From: Psococerastis gibbosa
Taxonomy: Eukaryota > Arthropoda > Insecta > Psocodea > Psocidae
Length of the DNA stretch: 64,000 nucleotides
Assembly: GCA_963971405.1 (NCBI GenBank)
Contig: OZ020484.1
Span: 7,068,001-7,132,000 of the forward strand
Reading direction: 5' to 3'
Positions 42,191-52,559 of this stretch are shown one piece after another. A program made the position numbers and the translations under genes. The notes beneath the pieces are model-generated. The model worked only from the letters and a program-made list of their open reading frames with translations. It had not been told where the DNA came from and did no database searches. The stretch's first letter is position 1. Each line of letters begins with the position of its first letter.

Positions 42191-42660
42191 TAGCAACATG
42201 CACAAAACTTAATACCGCTCGTAGAATGCATTAGATGTCGTCGCATGCAGTTGGATAAATAAAATCGTCACCGCATCGCCGCGAGCAGGAAAACTCCCAC
42301 AGATTGTGGAGAGTGGCGGACGAGAGGTCAAAAGGTGTGCGCGGGAAAGGGTCGCCTTGAATTCAAAATACAGAGGCGGTGTGCCGGGAATTGCAGAGAG
42401 GAGCGCGATGTCGACGGCCTGCAAGCGGCATTTTGGGTCGCAAGTCGCGACTCGCGACGCACCCGACAAGGCCGCCGTGCCGCACTTTCATAATGGCCAA
42501 CATAATGTCGCATCGGTGCCGCAGGCATAAGTTCTACGATCCGTGCATGATCTTTCGAGTAGGTTTAATTGGCCGTAGCTCCCATAGTTGCAGATTTCGA
42601 GGGGCAGACTTCCATCTCGATAAAAAAAATAGCATATTTCCATTGGGGCGTGGATAGACC
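42190..42660. other. GC-rich, CpG-rich island without identified gene
   Basis: Clearly richer in G+C than its surroundings, with gtcgcaagtcgcgactcgcg self-complementary sequence. Short frames on both strands reflect GC content. It may be a transposon end or a regulatory CpG island. Confidence 0.35.
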
Positions 42661-43089
42661 TGTTTTACATATGAGACAATGGAGCACCCCCACATTTTTT
42701 TTTAATTTAATTTAATTTTAATCAAATCCAATTTAACAGGAAATATCGTATCATGCAATAGAGCTAAAACAATTTCTTATTGCGTCCTAATTAATTTCGT
42801 CTATATTTTGATGTACACTGTTTGGCCCGTCGGCCACAATTTTGGAATTAATTTGACTTGACATTGACTTCTTCTACTTCTTAGTCAAGTTAAAACATGT
42901 CTAAAGGAATTACTGCACATACAATCAATATCAGTCGAAAACCCGCTGAAGTCAGTAGTCACAAGTATCTAGCGTAACTGTTGTCATTTTATTCAATATT
43001 TCAATATTATAGTGAGTTGTACCGCGCCCCCCCCTTTTTTGTCTACCAGATCTTCACTTCACTACATACACGGGCGCCCGTCTCTTCAA

Positions 43090-43900
43090 GAAAGATGGAA
43101 AGAAAGAAAGAAAGAAAAATTTAATTCAATTAAAACAAAACAAAAAATCAAAATCTAACTCAGTATCCCACAAATTAGTGATAAGAATACAAAATCACAT
43201 ACAATACATAGGTAGGTAATGAGATAGTGGGCTTCCCCTAATAAAACCATTTGGTTGAGCATGAGGGGAGTGACGTGAACAAACATGTGTAACAGGAGGA
43301 TTAATGAGCAGTACAGTTAAAATAACACTCTTGCTTATATTGTTATGTATATTAATAGCTTTTTCTAGATAAAAAGTAACAATAGAAAGTAGGAAATCGA
43401 AATTTAATTATTTTAATTATTGTAACATTTTTTGTTTTAACATAAGCCTAAATTAAGGTAATGGATTAATGAAGGGATCTTAGCCATGACTTGATGGATT
43501 TCTTAAATTTCTTTTCATGATTGATTTGTGACTTAATTTCAATTGGTAGAGAATTGTACAGTTTTACGACATTGTAGTGAGGGGAGTGAAAAGCAAAGGA
43601 TTTATTTATTGTGAGTAGAGACCGATTTGTTTGATATTACTCTGGTGGTGTAACTGTGCTCTACCACAGGAGGCAACTTAAGTTTATTTGATGGTAATAA
43701 AGATAATAAGGCAGATTTATATGTGAATGATATAGTAGGTACATTTAGTTCAATAAAAAGCATGTTTGATGGATACCTCCTGTATTTCTTTAGCGCAACT
43801 CTTAATATTACAGAAGAATGAATTTTTATGTTGAGGTTTAAGTTTGGTTGCCCAGCAGTATTAAGCCACCAAAGTAAATTTAGTAAGTTTTGGGAACAGC
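43090..43900 (-). mobile_element. LINE 3' fragment with (CTTT)n tail
   Basis: Minus-strand frames read AGQPNLNLNIKIHSSVILR, ALLSLLPSNKLKLPP and then VVKLYNSLPIEIKSQ, a LINE ORF2 C-terminus. The plus-strand gaaagaaagaaagaaa at about 43091-43118 is the tail. Frameshifted and 5'-truncated. The BEL/Pao element begins at its distal edge. Confidence 0.65.
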
Positions 43901-46330
43901 AGCACCCCCTCAGCTAGGCACACCCACTATAATTGGACCTTCAAGCCTCTACCTGTTTATACCTAATTTGGATTTCCACTAAAATAGTGTGCAGTTTTTT
44001 TTTGGTTTTTCTCCCTGTTTCTCTTTGTCTCTCTCTACTGTATGTATACATACATTGGCCTATACTGATTTCTGTGACTGCATCTACTAAATACCGTATT
44101 GGCTACCGTACTTATTTATTTCAGATATCTAGAAGAATCATCTGCTGTGAAAAAACCGTTACATTTTTTTTGATTAACTTAATGAATTTTCCCTGTTAAG
44201 GCTAGTTCCGTCCTGATCAACTTGGTTCAAACCGCCAACTCTCTATAATCTCTCTACTGTTTAATTATATTTACTGTAGTCATGGCAGACCAACAGCTTT
44301 TAGATAGTTTAGAAGTGAAAAAAGACAAATTAAAGAATCTTTTTTCTCGTTTAAATCTAATTTTAGACACATGCAAAGGTTACGGAAAATCCAAGCTCAC
44401 ACTGCTTAGCTCTAAGAAACACTTCGCTTTGAATATACGGAGTGAAGTCACGGTATTAGAAGACGAAATGAGAGATCTTATTATTATACTTCCAGATAAA
44501 GAGAAAAATGATAATTTTGCTTATGTATCAAAATGTTCTTCACAATTTGACCAACTTTTAGTAGCGATTGATGTTCTTCACTCGGAAGCACTTGACTTTT
44601 CCCAAAGCCAAACTGCTCAGCAGACTCAACCTAAAAGCAATGTTCCTCAACGTTCAGTACAACTTCCTAGTATTACAATCAAACCGTTTACTAATGAGTT
44701 ATAAAATTTTCCACGATTTATTCGTTTATTTGAAGCTATTTATGATAAGCATCCGTTACTTTCAGGTACGGAAAAGCTTTTTTACCTTCAGTCATTGCTG
44801 CAGGGCGAGTCTCTCGCACTAATTAATACATTTTCAATTTCAGTCCAAGGCTATACCGATGCATTAAAAGCACATAAGGATCGTTATCAGTGTCCGAGAG
44901 CCTTAGCTGCTAAAATAACTAAAGAAATTTTAAATTTCAGTCCATCAAAAAGGCCTACTTCTGAGTCTTTAAAAAATTTTCTCCAAATTTTTAATGACCA
45001 CGTTACAACTTTGAAATCGATTCCAGGAATTACTGATCTTGGTGATTTTTTACTGCTCGCTATTGCTTGTAGGGGACTCGACCCATTGACGAGAAAATTA
45101 TTTGAGTCAAAAATGTCAGAAAAATCGAGTCAAAAAATCCCTACCTACTCTGAATTAATCGATTTTGTGAATATACAATTGTCCACTTCTGAATTACTTT
45201 CAGCTGATTCTTCCCCGCCTAGTTTTGACAATGTTAAACATAGTCAAAATGATTATTTTAATAAAAAATATGAAAAGTTTAATTCTGCCCAGCCAAGTCT
45301 GCACGTGCAAAGCTCGAGTGATTCTGGTAACTCAGAGGCGCGGATTCAACGTGCAAATGTCTGTAACGTTTCATTACCTGCTCGTTCTAATGCAAATACT
45401 AATGCCACTTCTGATAATAATAATTCAAATTATTGTTTATTTTGTAGTGAGTCTACCAACCATAGGATTGGTCGTTGTAATCATTTTTTGAAGTTAGATT
45501 TAAAAGACTGGGTTACAAAAAATAACCGATATGGAATCTGCTTATCTGATAAACATACTGCTAACTGTCCAAGCACTAAGTCTTGTTATCATTGCACTTC
45601 TAAATTTCATAATTCTCTGCTTTGTGGTTCAAAACCAATTTCTGCTTCTGCTACAAAAAATTCAGCTCAAGGGTCTAGTCAAAACCGGGCTCTTGCCTGC
45701 ACAGTTTCTGAAAGGAATACCTCGCTTCAAGTGGTATTCGGCTCTTTTCAGGCTGTAGTTTCTGGTCCGAATGGCAAAAGCCAACTATTACGCTGCATAA
45801 CAGACACAGGCTCTGTTAGAAATCTGATTACAATGAATGCTGTACGCGCGCTAGGTATCCCATTGTCTCCTGAAAAAACTGAACTTTCGGGGGTAGGCGA
45901 CCAAAAGGTGATGTCGCTAGGATCTGCTAGCCTAACGCGAAAATCCCGCTATAATCCCGAATTTACAATGAAAATAGACTCATGTGTAATGAATAAAATT
46001 ACTAATGATCTTTTTTCCAATCAAATTAAATTCTAAATTAGGAAACATTCTGTCAAAGTTTAATCTAGCTGATACTGATTTATTCACAGCTGTTAAATCC
46101 GCTTCTGTAGATATCCTACTATCGGTCCAAGAAACTCTTCAAGAAGGCACCAACGTAAATTTAGTAAGTTTTGGGAACAGCAGCACCCCCTCAGTTAGGT
46201 ACACCAGGCACACCCGCACTACTTCTTCAAATGCCTCCAATCGTCAAGGGGGGGGGGGGTCAGCACCAGGAACCCCCGCGGCATCACAAATGACGTCACA
46301 TTCTAATCCCACGTGACCTGAATTTTAACC
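43875..46330 (+). mobile_element. BEL/Pao LTR retrotransposon, 3'-truncated
   Basis: Contains gag-like and protease regions but no reverse transcriptase, RNase H or integrase. A near-identical block (gtaaatttagtaagttttgg, gaacagcagcaccccctcag) occurs upstream at about 43875-43915 and again right after the protease at about 46154-46195. It may be an LTR edge or the product of an internal deletion between LTR-like sequences. Beyond this block the two sides diverge. Confidence 0.75.
44282..46150 (+). pseudogene. BEL/Pao gag-protease polyprotein fragment
   Basis: ATG at 44282. The N-terminal part is coiled-coil-like (to ~residue 130). A region with PRFIRLFEAIYDKHPLLSG and EKLFYLQSLLQGESLALI follows, matching the gag family found in BEL/Pao (DUF1759 type). 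Next comes a cysteine/histidine-rich zinc-knuckle-like stretch (CLFCSESTNHRIGRC..., CYHCTSKFHNSLLC), then an aspartic protease with CITDTGSVRNLIT (DTGS catalytic motif). Breaks: one in-frame TAA at 44702, and a frame change at about 46005-46030, after which SKLGNILSKFNLADTDLF continues the protease tail. The product normally forms the particle and processes the polyprotein. Inactive as read. Confidence 0.85.
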
Positions 46331-46524
46331 ATTACATTTAAATTGATGGGAAAAAATATTTTTTCCCACACTAAAACAAAGAAAAATAATATTTTAAAGG
46401 GTTAAAATAAATCTACGAATGAATTAAAATACGGGTTGATAAACTGCCAAGAAGCCTATCGGCAACAGTTGTAGAATGCCTTTTTCAGGACTACCCCTCC
46501 AATAGTTTTATTTACAAATCAAAT

Positions 46525-46702
46525 TCAATAATTAAGGTCTGGCATAGTGGTCCCTAGTTCGTACTTGTGCGAGTCTCTACACAACATGCGATCGGTGGCC
46601 TGTCATAACTCAACCCAGGCATTACCAACAGAGGCGACTGAAGAAGTTATTCGGATACATTCATTAAATTGTTTGTATGCGAAAAATTTAAAAAAAAAAA
46701 AT
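46525..46702 (+). mobile_element. SINE family 2, copy 3
   Basis: Plus strand: tgcgagtctctacacaacat, cataactcaacccaggc, gaggcgactgaagaagttat, then a 12-A tail. Confidence 0.7.
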
Positions 46703-46709
46703 GTGGCCA

Positions 46710-47800
46710 ACTTGTATTAGAAAGAGGTACTGTACATATCATGTTTCAAGATGGCCAGAAGAAGTTCTTCTGTTTGTCCTGATATTTTTGATAACTCTAC
46801 GATTGACAGGTCATGATATATTTGATTTTACTCTTATAAGGCTTCTCCTCCTCCGATTACCTTCTAATACATATTCATCACGCACCACTAATTATCTAAC
46901 ACCCGCTCGTACTCATACCTACAGGTACCTACCTAAACATAAGCGCATCTTATGTAAATACCTATACCGTGGAGAAACCAGCTCCATGCATCTAAAAACA
47001 ACAACACTCTCCAGCAATGGCGTAGTAAGGAAGGGGGCTGGGGAGTAAGGAAAAAAACCAAAGGCGTTTTCTAATGAAATCCAGGCTTTTTAGTACCAAA
47101 AACTAAAAAAAAAAACAAGACACATTTTCTGGGCTGGGAGCAGTAATGACAGGCTTACAGAATAACAAGCCTCATCAACGCCTTCAGGTAAGTGATGTGG
47201 ACAGTGCCGGATTAAGCCAGCGCGGGGCCTGTAGCAAAACTCTGTCAAGAGGCCCTTGGTTTCCTGTAGATCTGACAAAACGATAAGATGCTTTTTTTTC
47301 TCCCCCTTTTCAATTTGACTGCTTATTTCTTTTGTTTTCCGTTTTTACTGTAGACTAAGTGATATCTTTTTGGGACTTTGTCTGTTGGCAACACAATATA
47401 AGCTTATTTATTTATTTATTATTATTTTAGGTTATCAAGTTTAGGGTATTAAATCAAACAAAACTGTTACAAATAAACTTTTCTGGTTTTACTCTATGGT
47501 CAGGCGTTGGAGCGCGGGACCCAGGCCGTATTTATCGGGGTGGGGGGGGGTCCAGGGGTCCGGACCCTCCCTGTCGTGAAAAGTTCCATCATCCACAAAG
47601 TATTTTCGTATACTTTCATTCTCTGCCGGTCCCTTCAAAGGTAGTTTTAAATTAATAAAAAATAAATTTGTTCTGTTCCTATATTTCTACTTGTGGTATT
47701 TACTAAAATTCAGTTTTGCTTTCTTAAGCTCGGTAAAACTACTATGATCTATAGCTACGGCTTTGGCGGGACCCCCGAATTTGTGGGGCTCGTACCATTT
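46710..47800. other. No gene recognised
   Basis: Contains a G-rich block at 47538-47560 (ggggtggggggggg) beside ggtccggaccctccctg, possibly a hAT-MITE scrap, and AT-rich sequence. Confidence 0.45.
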
Positions 47801-47805
47801 GCTTA

Positions 47806-48188
47806 GGCGCCCATTCCACCGACCGGTAGGGCTATTTACAAAAACGTTGACGTGGTAACAGACATTCAAGACTTAGGCTGTGTTTTCACCGACCTCGCAT
47901 TGCAGAATGCAGATGACATTGACGGAAATAAGAATTTTTCTTTTTATAGAAATCTATTAAAATGTTTGTACTTAACATATCCCATGACGCCATTTTTTAA
48001 TTTTAGTTTGTTTGTTTGTGATTTTACTGTATGACCATTGATCAATTTTAACTATGGCATAGAGGAAAATAAATATTTCCGTCAATTCTGCAATGCGAGG
48101 TCGGTGGAAACCCCGCCTAAGTCTTGAATGTCTGCTACCACGTCACTGTTTTTGTAAATAGCCCTAGCCGGTCGGTGGAATGGGCGCC
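47806..48188. mobile_element. Nested foldback MITE, family A, copy 4
   Basis: Both outer and inner inverted pairs are complete, with TA at each edge. The core has tgaccattgatca in place of tgatcattgatca. Confidence 0.88.
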
Positions 48189-48339
48189 TTATCTTGCTTC
48201 GTGGCTAATCCGGCAGTGGATGAAGAACTCCGTATATTTTGTGGCCTTCAGCCCTGATTTACATCGGGTTCATCACTAGGTCAGGTCATGTCTCTTATTA
48301 TAGATGAGATGTATACCCAAACAGCTAGAGGTTATAGAG

Positions 48340-48565
48340 GTTATTTTTTTTAAATGACTTTTTATGGACCCAGGCCCATAGGTCCTTTCTCCAATGCCAA
48401 CGACCCCATGGATTTCGGACATGATTTGTATTGATTCCGTATGAATTTTTGGCTATTGGCAAACTGATATATGTTCTCAATGTCAAACTACACCGGCTAC
48501 AAGCGATAATGGACAAGCTGAGACATTGACGCAGTGTAACAGGCGAAAGCATGACTTAACCAAGT
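48340..48565 (+). repeat. Family H interspersed repeat, copy 3
   Basis: ttttatggacccaggcccat, ccccatggatttcggacatg, ttggctattggcaaactgat and gacgcagtgtaacaggcgaa. Very close to the copy at 52112. Confidence 0.7.
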
Positions 48566-48809
48566 CATTGAATATATAACACAAGTTGCCCCACCTGTAG
48601 ACTGTAGACAAAACCATTCTAAAACACCCATGACTTCCGCACACACACACACACCAACACCGACCGGCGCAAATACTCGAAAGAGTCCCGCGCCTTAAAA
48701 AAAACAAAAAAAAAACACAAGTGTTATACATTCAATGACCATGTACAGATACGAGTCTATCAAATCAGCTAAATAAGCTAATTAGGTACTGAACTCAACG
48801 ATATTTACT

Positions 48810-49105
48810 TTACACTTCCTTGTTGATTACTTATTGTTGATAACTTTACTGTACCTACTACTAGTATATTTAATGTAACAGAATAAAACATTTATTTATT
48901 TACTTATATCAATTTTTCCCCAGGGGAAACCCCCGCGCTAGTTTACAATATTTGGACGGGTCTAATTTACACTTTCTTGTTGATTACTTATTGTACTTGT
49001 TGATTACATGATTGTACCCACTATATAATGTACCAAAATAATACATTTATTTATTTGCTTATTTACATTTTTCTCCTGGCGAAACCCCCGCGCTAATTTA
49101 CCGAT
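48810..49105 (+). repeat. Two-unit direct repeat, ~150 bp each
   Basis: cttgttgattacttattgt, acatttatttattt and gaaacccccgcgcta occur at about 48820-48945 and again at 48975-49095. It may be a duplicated retroelement 3' end. Confidence 0.65.
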
Positions 49106-49168
49106 ACTCTCCTTAGCTTCTTAGTCTATTGGTATAGGGTAATGGCAGTTGTGTAGTACTAGTACGTT

Positions 49169-49313
49169 AGTTGGACATACATTGCCTCCTGTGTTAATAG
49201 TCATTAGAGTCATCGAACAATTCGGGCAGGACCCATTGTGCCATTAACCCCTTCCCCTGAAATGGGCTCTGGGTTCTAATGACTATTAACACAGCAGGCA
49301 ATGTAAGTCCAAT
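49169..49313. mobile_element. Palindromic MITE with ~40-bp inverted arms
   Basis: AGTTGGACATACATTGCCTC, ctgtgttaatagtcattaga and near-exact complements at 49272-49313. Loop of about 60 bases. Single copy here. Confidence 0.75.
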
Positions 49314-49586
49314 CAGACTTTGATAGATCTCCTTATAGCCTGGGAACAAGGATACAATAGGCTATATATATGGTAATATGTTGTTACGAGGGCTTGGGCT
49401 ACAAAAACAAGGTCTTCCATCCTCAAAGTCGTCAGAATACACATGTGAATACTGCAATACCTAACACTTCATCGCACATATATTTTCAAAATTTCCCTCC
49501 ATGGAAAAGACCTCTTACCCTTCCCGCGTCAGTTTACCGCAGTTTATAATTTCCTCCAAGCTCCAACGTGGGAGAGATTGTTCTTA

Positions 49587-50057
49587 GGCGGGTATTCCAC
49601 ATACGTACATCGTCAATGAAAATTATAAAATTGAAGGACATTTCAATTTTTCATTGATGGCGGCCATTCCACATGTTTTTTTTTTCAAAAATTGACAATT
49701 TTCTATTGAAACGTATGCGCCAAATTTTTGAAATTTGTTTGTATTTGTTTCTTGAAATTGTATTTGTTATCTTCGTCGCCTTATTATTTAATCCTTATTA
49801 TAATTTTTATACAGAAATGCGTTCTTTTTAAAGAAATCAATTAAAATAGTTGTACTTGTCACATCCCATGACGCCATTTTTTAATTTTAGATTTAGTTTG
49901 TTTGTTTGTGATTTTACCAAAGAACTTCTAATATTCTAATATTTTACTCTATCATCAATTGATCATTGATCAATTTTAACAATAGCATAGAGTAAAATTG
50001 AAATGTCCTTCAATTTCATAATTTTCATTGACGATGTAGGTATGTGTAATACCCGCC
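49587..50057. mobile_element. Foldback MITE, family B copy 3, with the family A core
   Basis: Ends GGCGGGTATTCCACATACGT and its inverse, then attgaaggacatttcaattt inverted at the other side. The core with tgatcattgatcaattttaa and gcatagagtaaaa is present. TA flanks each edge. Confidence 0.82.
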
Positions 50058-50089
50058 TTAGCTTGGACCTCCTGTCCAAAATAGTCCCT

Positions 50090-51500
50090 CCTACCTGAAC
50101 AACTCCAGAATTGTTCTGCATTCAAGACCATTCAAGATTTTTGAGCTGTTAAGCCGCTATTTGGTAAAGGATAGGTCATTGGTTGGGCATCGAACCCTCT
50201 GCCTCCCGATTCTCGCTGACCAGAATTTCTTCTGGCAGAAGAATGTCAGAGTTATTCCGCATCGCCACTATAATGGCAAATAGTAGGTGGTCTGTTGGAT
50301 ATTGTACAATCTGACTCCAGAAACCCCATGGCCAGAATGTTGTCTCTTAATACCTTAATACATAATACCACATAACACATAATAATAATAATAATAATAC
50401 ACATATTATATGGTATAGGGTAGGAAGTAGAATAGACAATGGACACTCACACTCCAGAATTAATCCTCCTGACCAGAACGGTCCCTTCTTGCTAAGAAAT
50501 CGCAGAATTATTACGCCCTCAACACCGCGTCCAAAAATGCTGCACTACGGTGCTAGTCGGTACAGGGTAGGAAGTTGAATAGACAATGGACACTCACACT
50601 CCAGAATTAATCCTCCCGACCAGAACGGTCCCTTCTTGCTAAGAAATCGCAGAATTATTACACCTTCAACACCGCGTCCAAAATGCTGCACTACGGTACT
50701 AGTCGGTACAGGGTAGGAAGTCGAATGGACAATGAGCCCACTTAATCCAGAACCCTCTGTCCAGAATTGTCCCTTCCCGCCAAAGAATTGCAGAATTAGT
50801 ATGCCTTTAACACCGCGTTTCAAATTTCCGAGCGTCATCGCCGCAATATGGTGCAGGGTAGAAAGTCGAATGGACACACTCCAGAATTCCCATGTCCAGA
50901 ATGGTCCCTTTTGGCCAAAGAATTACAAAATTTTTACACCATTAACAGCGTTTTAAATTCATCAAGCGGCTTTGCCAATATAATGGCAACTGGTAGGCAC
51001 TTAGTTAGACGAGGGACACTCATCCTCCAGAATTAATCCCTCTGTCCAGAATTCTCCATTCCGGCCAAAGATATAGAAAATTATTACACCATTAACACCG
51101 TTCTAAATTGTTCACACGGCTTCGCCAGTTCGCAACTATAATGGCAACTGGTAGGCACTCAGTTAGACGAGGGACACTCATCCTCCAGAATTAATCCCTC
51201 TGTCCAGAATTCTCCATTCCGGCCAAAGATATAGAAAATTATTACACCATTAACACCGTTCTAAATTGTTCACACGGCTTCGCCAGTTCGCAACTATAAT
51301 GGCAGCTGGTAGGCACTCAGTTAGACGAGGGACACTCATCCTCCAGAATTAATCCCCTTGTCCAGAATTCTCCCTTTTCGGCAAATAAAAAAAAATAAAA
51401 AAATACAAGATTATTACTTCTTTAACAAATTTTCACGTGGCTTCGCCGCTATAATGTCACTTATAGTAGGTCCTCAATTGGACATTAGACACTGACTCCG
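50090..51500 (+). repeat. Tandem array of 140-160-bp units
   Basis: About eight diverged units, each with actccagaattaatc, a variant of gtccagaattctcc and gccaaagaat, then attacaccattaacaccg and an actataatggcaactggtag-type segment. Starts of units near 50444, 50591, 50734, 50870, 51012, 51171 and 51329. The two units at 51012 and 51171 are almost identical over about 158 bp. The array ends about 240 bases before the signal-peptide exon. Confidence 0.85.
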
Positions 51501-51634
51501 GAATCCCCCCCGAACGTAATTCCTAGCTGCGCCAATGCTCTCCATATGGATGGTGCCGATGCATGCATAACAATACAGTGCCATCTCTAATTGGGCGAAA
51601 GGACCTGGAGACATGGAGATGAGCCATCTGTAGC

Positions 51635-51640
51635 TATAAG
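51635..51640 (+). promoter_or_regulatory. TATA-like box upstream of the signal-peptide exon
   Basis: ctataaga lies about 110 bases before the ATG at 51750, implying a start near 51665-51670 and an ~85-base leader. A short AT-rich match alone is weak. It gains weight from its position before a clear signal-peptide exon. Confidence 0.4.
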
Positions 51641-51749
51641 ACCCCCACCCCTGAAGAACGAGAAGAGCCGCAGCCAAGTGGCCACTGCATTGCCTGTCGC
51701 CTCACTGAGAGGTCTTCTAGTTGCAGTGAGAGAGTGAAAGTGAAAGAAC

Positions 51750-51792
51750 ATGAAGGTCCTATACGTAGCCCTAGCAGCCCTGTGTTGTGCCG
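51750..51792 (+). CDS. Signal-peptide first exon of a secreted protein
   Basis: ATG followed by KVLYVALAALCCA and then a consensus donor (g|gtgagt at 51793), phase 1. The preceding bases (gaaagaac) give a good start context. A short first exon ending just inside the signal cleavage region, with a phase-1 intron, is the usual arrangement of arthropod cuticle and CBM14 genes. The mature protein cannot be read here. The best candidate for the next exon is at 59842, across a gypsy element, foldback elements and SINEs. It could equally belong to another family of secreted proteins whose exons lie beyond the window. Confidence 0.6.
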
Positions 51793-51875
51793 GTGAGTAC
51801 CTACTTTTGTTGGTAATAGGTGAGGTGCGTGAGGCTTAGGGAAAGTGATTCCGAAGAAAGGAAACGCTGCAGAAT

Positions 51876-51957
51876 GTGATGAATCAGTAGAATCCGGGAT
51901 GATAGGCCGTGGTCGTTCTGAAAGAATGCTTCCACTTCTACTGATTCATCACGTAAG
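51876..51957. repeat. Hairpin in the first intron of the 51.75-kb gene
   Basis: gtgatgaatcagtagaatcc pairs with acttctactgattcatcac around a ~40-base loop. It begins about 85 bases after the signal-peptide donor. Confidence 0.6.
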
Positions 51958-52111
51958 TCAAAGCCTTTGTATTTACTATATATAACGCTGCAGAATGTTA
52001 GCTAGGGTTCTATAAAGCAGAGATGCGACATTCCCTCCCGGCAAGAATATATATTTGAATTTCTGGTGCCCCATACCAGAGCTTTGGCCACAACTTCTTT
52101 TGGGTTTAGTA

Positions 52112-52350
52112 CTTTAGTATTTTTTTGAAGGACTTTTTATGGACCCAGGCCTACTTATAGTGGCCCTTGTCCAATGGCAACGACCCCATGGATTTCGGAC
52201 ATGATTTGTATTGATTCCGTATGAATTTTCGGCTATTGGCAAGCTGGTATATGTTCTCAATGTCAACCTACACCGGCTACAAGCGATAATGGACAAGCTG
52301 AGACAAGCTTACTATTGACGCAATGAAACAGGAGAAAGCATGACTTAACC
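52112..52350 (+). repeat. Family H interspersed repeat, copy 4
   Basis: Same order of blocks as at 48340: ttttatggacccaggcctac, ccccatggatttcggacatg and gacgcaatgaaacaggagaa. Confidence 0.7.
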
Positions 52351-52365
52351 ACGTACAGATACGAG

Positions 52366-52398
<33 letters not shown>

Positions 52399-52400
52399 TT
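52366..52400. repeat. (CT)n microsatellite
   Basis: About 15 CT units next to family H copy 4. Confidence 0.9.
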
Positions 52401-52559
52401 TAGGCTTAAAGCCACGACGGGATTTGTGGTTTGGAAACAGAAATAAATAAAAATATCGTTGGTGGTATCATCTTTCCTATGTAGAAATCTAAAGATACAA
52501 TAAGAAAAAAAGGGGGAATTATCTATGAAAGAGGTATAAGAATTTGATGGGCACTGATT

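Noticed and set aside
50090-51500. CRISPR-like array
   Set aside because: Units are 140-160 bp, diverged and without a constant repeat and unique spacers; the DNA is eukaryotic. It is a tandem minisatellite.
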